Positions 12,166-22,794 of a DNA stretch of 64,000 bases are shown here, in pieces. The stretch covers positions 222,501 to 286,500 of the forward strand of contig JAODUO010001073.1 in the NCBI GenBank assembly GCA_025642075.2. Reading direction: 5' to 3'. Each line of letters begins with the position of its first letter. The stretch's first letter is position 1. The translations under genes and the position numbers were made by a program. Under the pieces are notes generated by a model. The model saw nothing but the letters and a program-made list of their open reading frames with translations, ran no database searches and had not been told where the DNA came from. Source of the stretch: Ridgeia piscesae. Lineage: Eukaryota; Annelida; Polychaeta; Sabellida; Siboglinidae.

Positions 12166-13902
12166 TCGCATTCAGTGAAGCGCCGCCAATGCATAACCAA
12201 ACCATTGCCTCATATTATATGTTGTTGCAATTCCATCGTCAAATACAGCCAGCCGCATGAGTCCACTACGGTGATAGCCGATCATCTCTGAAGGCGGTTG
12301 TCACAACTTGGGGGGAGTGAAGTTTCAAGAAAGGAGCCAACGCTTCCTTTTGTGCCAAACTTGTGTCAGTCGACTTCCACAACTCGTAGAGACAAAGAAT
12401 ACGTAGCTCATAGCCAAAGAAGAAACCTCATAGAAGCATATTTCTGAAAATTAGTTGATGTTATTATAAGAGATTATTAATCGATATATAAAACTGAGAC
12501 CGCGCACAATGCTAAATTCACTTAAACTAATCGGACAGATGGCGACACTGAACCGGGTTTTTTTTTCAAGGACCAAAGCGCTCTTTTTTGGTGTTGAGAA
12601 GACTCGTAAAAGTCAAGATGGTACACGTAGGTTAGTGTCGTGATAAATACGGTAAATTATTAGCATTTAGTTGGAGGATGGACTGATTGTGTGATTTATT
12701 TGTGTGTCTCTGCGTCTGAGTTAGACGCAGTCACTCACAGTCACAGCTATATAGGCCTACAGCCGGATAGTTGTAGTTCAATTTCTAATCTGCTTCTTTT
12801 GACGCTGGTTCCGAGGTCACTTCGAGTTCGATTGCCTTGCACGATTCAAAGCTCTTTTTCAACTTGAACTTACTGTCTGTAGACTTTGCCGTCGGAGAAA
12901 AAGTCGTGAGATTGCACTAGCTGTACTAATTTTATTTGGTAAGGGACTCTTTCTTATTCTCTGCGTCTACGGCTCAATACTCAATGACAGTGTCCACTAA
13001 TATTAATTGGTGTATACCTTATCTTTTTATTAATTATTTGCACAGAAAACGTGTTTAAATTGTGTGAATAGGTGCTTTGATTAATTGACTGACTGACAGA
13101 TCGATTTATAAAAAAAAAAATATCTTAGAATTTTTGCAGACGTTTGCAATGTACGTAATTGCTATGTAATGAGCCATTACAATGGCGCCATGTAAATAGT
13201 GACACAGATGCTCGATCGTGTATATCACCACCAATGTATGCGGATTCATAAGACAGGAATAACAGCATAATCAGTAGTGTAGTTGTAGCCAAATCTCATC
13301 AACTAATATTATTTAAAATATTATAATGTATGTGCATGGTCTTATCATTATTTTTCTTTTATCCACTTTTGGTGAGCTCATTGTGCTTACTGCATTATGA
13401 ATACAAAACTAGATGTTTGACAGCAGAGAGTGTGTCTCTGTGAGTCCACTGTTTTTTTTCTTCTGTGACAGAAGGTAGACTTGGACCCCTTGAAGTGATC
13501 TTAGTGGACACTTCTCTTTTGAATGAAAGACAGGCAGAATCAAGCCATAAAGCTGTCGCTTCTAAGTAATTATTTCCTATGTGTTTAATTAGAATAAAGT
13601 ACACATTAAACAGTATATACACTGATGCCAGAATTAAGTTCACGTTGGAGGGTCTGAGTCTGACCTTCAGCAATACGCCGCTGTTGCACTATCTCGGATC
13701 ATGACAGCAAAATACAGAGTGGGGTGTTTTTTTTAAAGATTTTGAATATTTTAAAATTGACATCCAACTCTTCTAATCTCCCTCCTGAGGGGCACTGAAA
13801 CCTTTGATTTGCTCACCCCCTGCACTTTAAAAAATAACCCACTTTGAAGCTCTGAAAATACTCATATTGCATCCAAAAACAATTGGGTGCTAATACTATC
13901 TC

Positions 13903-14105
13903 AAGTACCTAAGTTCGAATTCTGTGTTGCCATGTTGAAACTACGTAGCTTCAGTTCACTAATCTGTAGGAATGAGTTCGTAGCTATAGTCTATAGACTG
14001 TGTTTAATATTAGGGTATGAAGTCTTTACTCATGAACGGCAGCATGGCTGAAGGCTTCCCAGACAAGTTGGGGTGGTGTTTGATTGAACATGTCAGCTAG
14101 GGAGT
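13903..14105 (+). mobile_element. SINE-like element copy (family 1)
   Basis: Contains a box-B-like GTTCGAATTC, a TTCAGTTCACT box, AGCATGGCTGAAGGCTTCCC, and a TTGATTGAACATGTCAG block found in the same order in the copy at 59250-59580. Diverged and without the typical tail. Confidence 0.6.
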
Positions 14106-14839
14106 GATGTATAAACTACTTTGTAATCATAATCATATTTCCATGCAGTCCACAAATAGTTTGGGTTCAATCTCCCTGGTTTACTTTTGCAGTAAAACTA
14201 TTTCATTGAACCAGTGCACAAAGTTACTGCTTCCAATGTGTGATTTTACAAGTATGAATTCTGCGTTATCTCCAATTCACGATAAGTTGTTGGGAGAATT
14301 GAAGCATAATTATTGACTCTGTAAATTATGAGGGGAACGAACTGTAAAGATAAACTTGTTCACACTGCACAGACATCTTTTTTATGAAGAAAAAGTAGAA
14401 GCGTGATATTTGTACTGAACCATTCCTTGGTGGCTCAACATCATGTATCATATAGACTCCTGTGTGTGTTTCGCATATGTACATGTCTGTATATGGGCAT
14501 TCGTAAAAACATCATGTGATCATTCATCTTCACGTAGCTGTGTACACACACATCGATCATGTGTCATACGTTATCTTTGGACAAAATGTTTCAGTCATTA
14601 TCATGGTTATTTGTTTTACAACTGTTTTGACAATGTTCGATGATAGATGTTACAACGTAACTGCCAATTCATCAGCGGCTGCCATATAAATCCTAACTTA
14701 GGTTTAAGAAAAGACTATCTGTCACAGAATGTATGTCGGTGACTGGGAGTATGCCAATGTTCTCCATCTCAATTTCCCCTCACCATCAATATTTAATAGT
14801 CCACCCCACCTATGGTGTTACGACCAAATTCATACTTTC

Positions 14840-15111
14840 TGATGTTTACAAGATTGTTGTTGATGTTGTGACTGGGACACGCTTGACACTTCATTTCCCA
14901 TCGTCACAGTGACGCATTAGATGACAATGCTTGAACGGTGACTTTGGAATTCTAAATATAGTCCCAATGCTAAATGTTACTATAGCCTTATAACTGGTGT
15001 CTATTAGTTTTAGAAATGGTTTAGGTAGATTTCTGACTATTATGGTTTACACTTCAATGTCTAAGAAAATAATTTTATGAACTGCAAAGCCTAAATATTT
15101 GTAAAACATTA
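14840..15111 (+). repeat. Left arm of a long inverted repeat
   Basis: Begins TGATGTTTACAAGATTG and pairs with the reverse complement of 15494-15772 along about 270 bp with only scattered differences. The arm includes GCGTCACTGTGACG-like and GCAAAGCCTAAATATT words. I see no clear target-site duplication at the outer ends and no coding sequence in the arms. Confidence 0.9.
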
Positions 15112-15493
15112 TTGTGGTTAGAGTTTGGATAAACCATGTGACACTTTTTATTTCTACATATGTATTTGTTTCTGTTCATTTCTGTTCAGCCAAAAATTGG
15201 AACCTGTCCAACTCCGACACAAGACACTGTTAATAATTGCAAAAAAAATTGAGCGCAGTCTCTTGAAAGATTACTTATATTTCACTTATGAAATAAAAGT
15301 AAAATGCTGATTCAGTAATTCTTAATTTAAGAAGCCTATACCAGTTATATTGATTGATGCAGGTGTACAACAGCCAGTTGTTATTCATTAATACAAGACC
15401 ACAGCTCCTTGTATGATAGCTTAAAGCCCACCTCCCAAATGCAATTTCATCTATTGTGTTTCCGCTGCTGTATTTGTAGGTATTATAATTTGT

Positions 15494-15772
15494 TAATGTT
15501 ACAGTTACAAAATATTTAGGCTTTGCATTTTATAATATTTTCTTAGACATTGAAGTGTAAAACATAATGGTCAGAAATCTACATAAACCATTTATAAAAC
15601 AAGTCTGATAGACACCAGTTATAAAGCTATAGTAACATTTAGCATTGGGACTATATTTAGAATTCCAAAGTCACGGTTCAAGCATTGTCATCTAATGCGT
15701 CACTGTGACGATGGGAAATGAAGTGTCAAGCGTGTCCCAGTCACAACATCAACAACAATCTTGTAAACATCA
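15494..15772 (-). repeat. Right arm of a long inverted repeat
   Basis: Reverse-complement partner of 14840-15111, ending AATCTTGTAAACATCA. The 382-bp spacer (15112-15493) is AT-rich and carries no recognised gene. The structure could be a foldback (MITE-like) element or two inverted copies of one repeat. Confidence 0.9.
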
Positions 15773-17534
15773 CATTCCTACATTTTGCCTGACTGGTTTA
15801 CAAATTGGTAAACATGTGGTGTCATTTATACCACACAGTTATCAATATAACTTAGTAGTATTTATATTTATGTTGAGCTGGTGATTTGTGACAGATCCAA
15901 CACATTACAGTTTGTCTTTGTCACAATCAAAATTATGCGCTGTCAAGGTTTGTCAACAAGTTCATACGGTCATTATAATATATATGCAAATACTATTGCT
16001 GCTTGACAATGCCTTGCATTTTATCATAAATTTTGTTATAAAGAAAAACTGAAGGGACAACAATTTCATAACAAAAATAATAATAATAATAAGGTAACTT
16101 CTATTACACCTAAATCTTTGAAACCAGGCGGAAAGATGGATTGATTGATTGATACGCCAGGAGCCATGGTGGATGGACAAGGTTATAAAGGTGTACTTTA
16201 AAATGACCATGATGTTGTGTAACAATTTCAACTGCTCAAAACCTACATTTCCAAGTGTTTGTCATTCATTTATAGACTTGAAGCAGTTTCTCTTTGATAA
16301 GTGACAGGTCACGTAATGGATAGATAAATTATTGTACAGACTGGGATAAGAAAATGTAATTGTTATCCTCCCAAATTAACCGATAATGTTTTAAATACTT
16401 GGAAGTGTAGCCTACCTATGTCATTATGGTTGGTATGTGAATACGTCATCCCCCTGAACCCTGTGCATGAGGGCTGGGGAAATCACCCCTGATCTTGCAA
16501 TTAACTTCCCTTTAAGAAGCTGGAGTATTGTCAGGAATGGAGTGATTTGATTCACATTTGCAAGACAATCGACTGCACCTTGCATGGACGCAGGTGAAAT
16601 TCCTGAAGCACTGATAACACAGGCAAGATAATGCGGAATTGAGTGTCTTCTGGCAATGACCACGTATTAGCATTTCAATGTGCCCTGCTGGCCAGCTATT
16701 TGCTGGTCAATTGGGTGTTGTTAAGTGGCACGCTGGACACAAAGAGGTCCAGCTTGTGTCCAGGGTGAGTTTGACCATTCAGGAGAAGAGTTGTGAGTGA
16801 GGTGTGACTGTTCTACCTGAGTAGACATCTGTTTAGGAATTGAGTAAGATTGTCATTAAAGGTGTCAGACTCTTGCGGACTGGAGACAGTCTGAGAGGTG
16901 CACCTGTGAGACGGTTGGAGTTTGTATGTTACCGGTTATGAAGAGAACGGCAAGGCAGGCCAACTGTTCGCAACTTGCGTCAAGTGAGATGAATGGATTA
17001 CATTGTTTATATTGACGCTTCAGCTGTGGTTTGTTTTGACAACGATCGCTGCTTTAATGGGAAACTACTGCGACTCGACTGAATGTTGCTGCTGAGGTTT
17101 GCACTTGGTTCAGACTGCGCCAGCTTCGGTGGTGCTGAAGAGTGCATTTTTGTAGCACAGAGGAGTATTTACTGCGGGCAACTCCATCCAGAGATGCATA
17201 CTTGATTGGAGGCATCTATATATACACGGTGTATGGATTCGATGAAGCGTTAAATACAAGTCCTCTCATGACTGATTCCTCATTTATCAGACTACGCCAA
17301 CAGCCGAGTCTGGCTACATTCAGCAGGACAAAGGGAAAATGAGTTGCTCCTAACACAGTCCAGCAAGATCTCCAAGCCACAGTTTGCTCTACCACAAAGG
17401 GTGGTTCGTTCGTTTCCGCCACCCACCTGTGATGCAATCACAGTTTAAATAATGAGACCAGCGGTTAGGTATTGCTCCATTGTCAGCATTGATTGCCGAT
17501 CCTTTGTGTTGAAAGAAAATCAATAAGGTTCGTG

Positions 17535-17927
17535 ATGCTGGCGAGAAACGGTACACCGACGTCACTCCGTTATAGGATGTTGGTCGCCGAGGCTGAGGGG
17601 TGTGTGAACGGCTACCGAGATGGGGTGGATAACTGCAATGGCTACCAGAGTGGGGCGGGGAACTACAACACAGATCCGTCCGCGAGGATCCTGCAGGGGA
17701 TCCTGAAGAGGGCGCCGGCGGCGAGGTCAAACACCGTTGGATCATTGGGGGATATTCGACGCTACAGGAGCGAGTACTCGCTGGCAGTGACGGGATACGC
17801 GGGGGATGCGGATGCACCAATCCCAAGGAGAATCGGTGGATCAACTCGGACGTTGTATGACCGGAGAATGGCCGCGTCACTGAAGTTGACAACGATCGGA
17901 GGGGAGTGGGCTTTAAACGCGTGCGAG
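17535..17927 (+). CDS. NAV: Candidate first coding exon B of the navigator-like gene
   Basis: An in-frame TGA at 17490 precedes the frame, and the first ATG is at 17535. The exon encodes 131 residues (start MLARNGTPTSLRYR, end GGEWALNACE), followed by the donor GAG|GTAAAC. It ends in phase 0, the phase required by the first CH exon at 21680, only 3.75 kb downstream. The segment is markedly richer in GC and CpG than its surroundings, consistent with an unmethylated first exon. The peptide is Gly/Arg/Asn-rich with repeated NGY and SG words and no motif I recognise. Exons A and B would give alternative N-termini, each spliced to the CH domain. The opposite-strand open frame here is a shadow. Confidence 0.6.
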
Positions 17928-18744
17928 GTAAACACAGTTTAACCCTGCTCATACTGGTCATTGTTATTTGTATTAGTTTATTGTTTGTGATTTTTATATT
18001 TAGATATGTACATTGGGTAAATAATTTATGTTTACCTGATTTTTAACAGTAGATGTATCATGTTGTTTATTGTTTTGCAAGTGTACATACAATTTGTTTA
18101 CCAACATATTGAAGGACTGTAATGCTAATAATAGTTAATTTATTATCTTGTTTATTTTTGTTACATTTTGTCTAGCATCAAACTTGTATGCAGTTTGTTA
18201 CTACTGCTGGGCAGTTGTTTCTTTTTAAAATATTTAGTTACTGAAAATGGGATTCCAAAACACTCACATGCACACACGCAAACAGACACCAGACACGTAA
18301 TGAGACAGCGAGACGTCATGGGCACAGACGTGTGTACCCAGCTAATAATATGTCAGAAGAACACTGGTAAATTGTCACCTGTGGCCAACACTGTTATTTG
18401 ATAAAATAAACCAGTTTACCACTTACCAACCCAGTTAACTTAACCATGATGGACAGCGAGTCAGCAAATGTCAGGGTCACATGACATAATGACTGGGTGG
18501 TGATTTGGTAGACATACTGTAGTTATCAGTCAGAGTTACATTAAACCCCACAGAAATATATAAATAATTTTTTTCTCAAAAAGTCACTAACTAACATTAA
18601 GTCAGATATTAATAATCCGTTCATCATAAACTTTGTGTCCATAATTATCTCACACACATGGAGCGTATTAACACAGTGCCTACAGCGTCATCCCATTCAG
18701 AGTCGAGTGACGTACCTGTCGCTGTCATTACGAACCTGGGGCGA

Positions 18745-18965
18745 GTTTATTCACACCAAGTTCATTCAATTCACCCAGCTGTATGGATGAATACTTGGGC
18801 TTAGACAATTTTGAATATTTGCTTAGAAATATAATTAATGAAGTAAATTCCAGCATGGCTGAATGCTTCCCGTAAAAGTCATGTTGGTACTTGGTTGAAG
18901 AGGTCTGCATGAGAAAAATTGTAAAGTGCTTTGAGCAGTCAAAAAGACTGGATGCAAGAACTACT
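18745..18965 (+). mobile_element. SINE-like element copy (family 1)
   Basis: Shares TTCAATTCACCCAGCTGTATG, AGCATGGCTGAATGCTTCCC, and the tail TGTAAAGTGCTTTGAGCAGT with other family 1 copies at 59250, 36575, 13903 and 6555, in the same order and orientation. Confidence 0.65.
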
Positions 18966-19130
18966 ATTTACCTGAATAATATTACTAACTATTGCCAATT
19001 ATGATGCAATTGTATTTAGACCTGTGTTTGTGGTTGACAAAATATAACTGCATGTTATTGATCAGATTTACCTTAAAATAGGCTGATATTGATAAGCATA
19101 AAAAAGTTAAAAGTTTAAATGGAAAATTAT

Positions 19131-19239
19131 CATGGGTGTAATGGGAAAAGTTCATCGGTGTAATAGGAAAAGTTCATGGGTGAAATGGGAAAAGTTCATG
19201 GGTGTAATAGGAAAAGTTCATGGGTGAAATGGGAAAAGT
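19131..19239. repeat. 21-bp tandem repeat, about five copies
   Basis: Units of GGAAAAGTTCATGGGTGTAA type, alternating between GTGTAAT and GTGAAAT variants. Confidence 0.85.
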
Positions 19240-20485
19240 ATAACTATAATGGCAACTACTGGGTACTTTTAACCAGCTTATATCAAAATGTGTGGAAAGC
19301 CCAGGTCTCTTATGATTTCAGTTTGGTACATTCCAAGATACCACAGATTGTGTGTGTGTGTGTGTATATAATGCTCATGTTGTTGCAAGTGCAGTGAGTG
19401 TTTATGTGTTTCACACAAACTCTGACTTGAGACTCTCCTGGTTCACCACAGGCATATTGGACTTTTAATGTCGTTTAATGACTTGTGGCTTTCACTGAAA
19501 GCAGTCAACCTGTCCCATGCACTGACCCATGGAGTCTGTCATTGTCTGTCACTTCCCTGCTAGTCCCTGTCTTTGATCACCTTTCCTTTCAGCCCTCTGT
19601 CACCCCCTAATGCAGCTATCAGCCCCAGGGGAGAACGACCTACCCCACTACTACCACCCTTTTTCATGGCAGATAATGTGCCTATAAATTATTTCAGGTA
19701 GTGGGTTGGTCCATTGCGTTTGATGGTTTTAAATCACCATTACCTGAGAAGTGTGTTGTGTTTGTGAAATGACCGTGCTCAATTACCTTGTTGGAGTCAT
19801 TAGCACCCACCAAAAGTCTGGTTATTTCCATCATTTCTGATCAGCTTTGTACATGGTCTGGCCATGACACTAACCTGGACCATCAAATCCTCTGAAGCTC
19901 TTCATGAAGGCAGTATGGTTCATGTCGTGCTTTTAAGGGTCATACTTTCAGGGTTGTTCACTTCATTAAGCCAGTTGTCAACACATCCATGCTGGCGAGA
20001 CGCAACTTTGCAAACTAGATTTTGTCAAATTAATTCTTCTTTACGGTTAAATATTTATTTACATGCATACGTAAATATATGCCATTAAAATCATTCTATA
20101 ATATAGGGATATATGGGTATATAATATATTTTTTCTTCAGAGAAAATGTGTTTTTCAGAATGTTTAATACCACAAATTATTGTGGAGATCTATATTTATA
20201 TGTATTTTCTATATATTTCAGTACAATTTTAAATGTTACTTTGGGATGTGTGAATACTAAAGAAAATTAATTTTTTAAACAAATCGTACAAAATTAAGAT
20301 ATGAAAACATTGAGCATACATCAACATAATTTGTTAACATCATCCTTTAAACATTCTACTTATATGCCATAAAATATTTCGTTTCATAATTATATTTCTT
20401 TAAACATTTAACATGCCACCAGACAGTAAACACATGACACTGTAGTTATAATCCTTCAATCATTGTGCACATATATGGATATAAT

Positions 20486-20518
<33 letters not shown>

Positions 20519-20564
20519 ACCTTTAAAGATGGAACACACCCAGTGGTAGTCATTCACGTTATCA

Positions 20565-20635
20565 ACACCTGTGGAATTGCTAGTAAGGAAAGGGTTAACC
20601 ACACCTGTGGAATGGCCAGTGAGGAAAGGGTTAAC
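20565..20635. repeat. 36-bp direct repeat, two copies
   Basis: Two adjacent copies share ACACCTGTGGAAT, an AGTNAGGAAAGGGTTAAC-like segment and a similar junction. Confidence 0.7.
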
Positions 20636-21679
20636 TCCACTTTAATGAGATTTAATCAGGATGTAAGAAGTTTGAAGTAGTGGTTGAAGTGTGCGGAAGA
20701 CAGAACTCATTTGATCCAGTGTGCTCTTGTGTTATTGATGACATGAGGTGCGAAGTAAACAAGAATTAATCCACTGGATCGCCAAATACTAAATATGGTT
20801 AGATGTGTACTGTGTAGTTTTAAAACATGATTTTTAACTGTTTTCTTTAACTAATGAAAACGTCTTGCACTGTGTATTAGCTAGTTGTAAGCATAATGTC
20901 AAAATTTTGGATAAACAGTCATGTTTTGTTTGACCAGTTTTCAATAATCCAGTTGTTTCAAGATCCGCAGGTTTTGTATGGGGCCCATCTTGAATGCCAT
21001 GTGTATGTAATAAGGTGTCATGCTAATCCACATGTTTCACTTATCCAACCAAATACATTTTGGGGAAACCAAAGTGGCGGATAAACGAGGCATAACTGTA
21101 CATTAATCTTGACAAATACGATATCTTTATGATGGAATACTCTCATTCGTACCTAACGTACTACTCATTTAAAGAAATGAAATATATCAATTTACTAGAT
21201 TACCAGTGCTAAATTTATTAGTTTGATAACCAATGATAAGTTATTAAAAAAAATACTTGTTGTATAGCCAAACATTATTTAACTATGAAGTTATTGGCAA
21301 ATATGACATGAATGCCCAATTAATATCATCAATGTTTTGTCATTCATACTGCTACGTGATGTGTGCCAAATACTAAGTGTATGTATTGGCTGGCTTTGTC
21401 TAGAATGTCAGTTTATGACATTAACATCATGTCAAACGTCATCATGCATTGACACAGGCATGCAATTTTATCAGCATACAGGAAATAATTGCGAAAATTT
21501 TATAGTCACATGTTTGCCAATTCAAGATACTGAAGGTCTGTGCGAATGAATTGAATGCCCACATGTACTCCTGGTGGTATATGCAAAGTTAGCAATTAAT
21601 AAAAAAAAATTGAGTGATGATTTATAATTATTTTCATCTTATATTTATAGCTTTCTTTTCTTTCGTTTTCCTTTTGCAG

Positions 21680-21793
21680 GGCCATACAAGGTGGGCGAAT
21701 GAACTACTGAAGGGAAGATGTCACCCCAAATCACAGACCTACGCAAAAGCATGTCAGATGGTATGACACTGGCCAACATCGTTGAACTTGTCA
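21680..21793 (+). CDS. NAV: First CH-domain exon, with an apparent 1-base frame break
   Basis: The exon follows a long pyrimidine tract and GCAG, and ends at A|GTAAGTG. From its start, phase 0 reads GHTRWANELLKGRCHP. This resembles the navigator CH start (WAN followed about ten residues later by an I..L motif). A second frame then reads QITDLRKSMSDGMTLANIV, the continuation of the same CH domain. The switch falls at the run of four Cs at 21724-21727; one more C would join the frames. The exon is 114 nt, but the next exon needs phase 1, which requires 115. As given, translation stops at TGA 21764-21766. The break may be a sequencing or assembly error, a real allele-specific mutation, or a misplaced exon border. 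Actin binding is possible for CH domains, but the residues do not prove it. Confidence 0.7.
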
Positions 21794-22104
21794 GTAAGTG
21801 ACACATTAATGTTGTTTTATTACATGAAACATCTTTAGAAGGCTGTGATAGGTTGGATCTGTTTACTGACTGAAGTTGATTTCGGCAACGTTGCATGATG
21901 ATTGAGTCTACTCAGGTTGAAACAGGCTTTGGAACTTCTTCTGGTCTGGTGTGTGGATTTGGCTATGTTTGTTTCTGTCTTTAAGAAAGGGTCTTGATGG
22001 GGTACATATATATGGAAGATTCAAAAGTATTGTCTGTTGGTGTTATGTCAACCCATATGGTTTTTTATGAAAAAGAAACTGTTTCAAAATCATGTAAACA
22101 TAAT

Positions 22105-22440
22105 AATTGTAGCCTTCTTGTAGTAGCGCCAATATCCTTGATATTTCAAGCTCAAAGATGCAACAAACAAAATCGTTTGGAGCATGGAAATGCCAAAAAT
22201 GTATGGTGGAATGTAGTTTCAAACAAATATGGTTTTAGCTTTTTATGAAAGGTGGTACAGTTTCAAAATATTTAGTTTTAATAGGGAGTTGATTCTAGAT
22301 TGTTGGTGCAGTTACTGAGAAAGCATATTTGCCAATAGAGAGTTTAGTTTGAGAAAACAAGTTTGGAAACGGAGGGTCCTAAGGATATCAGAGAAATGTA
22401 GCAGTTTATCTAAGTATCTCGGTTGTTGAAAGAGCTTGGC
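22105..22440 (+). mobile_element. Dispersed repeat copy (family 2)
   Basis: Shares AGCGCC.ATATCCTT, AAGCTCAAAGATGCAA, AACAAA.TCGTTTGG, GGAGCAT.GAAA and CAAACAAATATG.TTT words in order with 36960-37145. The copy continues to GGTGCAGTTACTGAGAAAGC. I recognise this general kind of repeat from invertebrate genomes but cannot name it. Confidence 0.55.
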
Positions 22441-22794
22441 ATGTAACACTAGCCAGTTTAAATTAAATTTGATATACAACTGGATGCCAATGTAACTGCT
22501 GAAGTTTCATAACTGCTGATAATTCTGTTTACGTTGGAGTTTACATAAGACTTGTTTTTGGCAATGCTGTTTAATTGTTTTGTTATTAGTACCGATTCAA
22601 TTGATATATACCAATGTATGACACACAATCAAACAAGCAACATCTCGTGCACTCTAACGTTTTCCTGTGACAGTGCTGTGTCAACAGTCAATATACTTGT
22701 TGGACCATTGCTATTGCCTCTACATTGTGCACCAGGCGGCAGCACTGTCGATCCCTGTGGTGATCCTGCATTTCATTTTGCCTACAATTAGTTC

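Larger units (their letters stand above)
5112..17534. other. First intron or intergenic block, no gene recognised
   Basis: Long non-coding stretch between the two upstream candidate first exons. It holds a SINE-like copy near 6555, a palindrome near 8655, 60-bp and 36-bp tandem arrays, a CT-rich tract, a SINE-like copy near 13905 and a long inverted repeat at 14840-15772. In 5112-6550, 6800-8650, 11100-11960, 12170-13900 and 15773-17500 I see only ordinary AT-rich sequence with short shadow frames. Confidence 0.6.
17928..21679. other. Intron, no gene recognised
   Basis: AT-rich intron between candidate exon B and the first CH exon. It contains a SINE-like copy near 18745-18965, a 21-bp tandem repeat at 19131-19239, a short TA run near 20486, and a two-copy ACACCTGTGGAAT repeat at 20565-20635. 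It ends in a strong pyrimidine tract before the acceptor at 21677-21679. Confidence 0.6.

Noticed and set aside
17389..17961. 190-codon reverse-strand frame
   Set aside because: It overlaps candidate exon B on the opposite strand. It has no recognisable domain, and exon B has a donor and matching phase.
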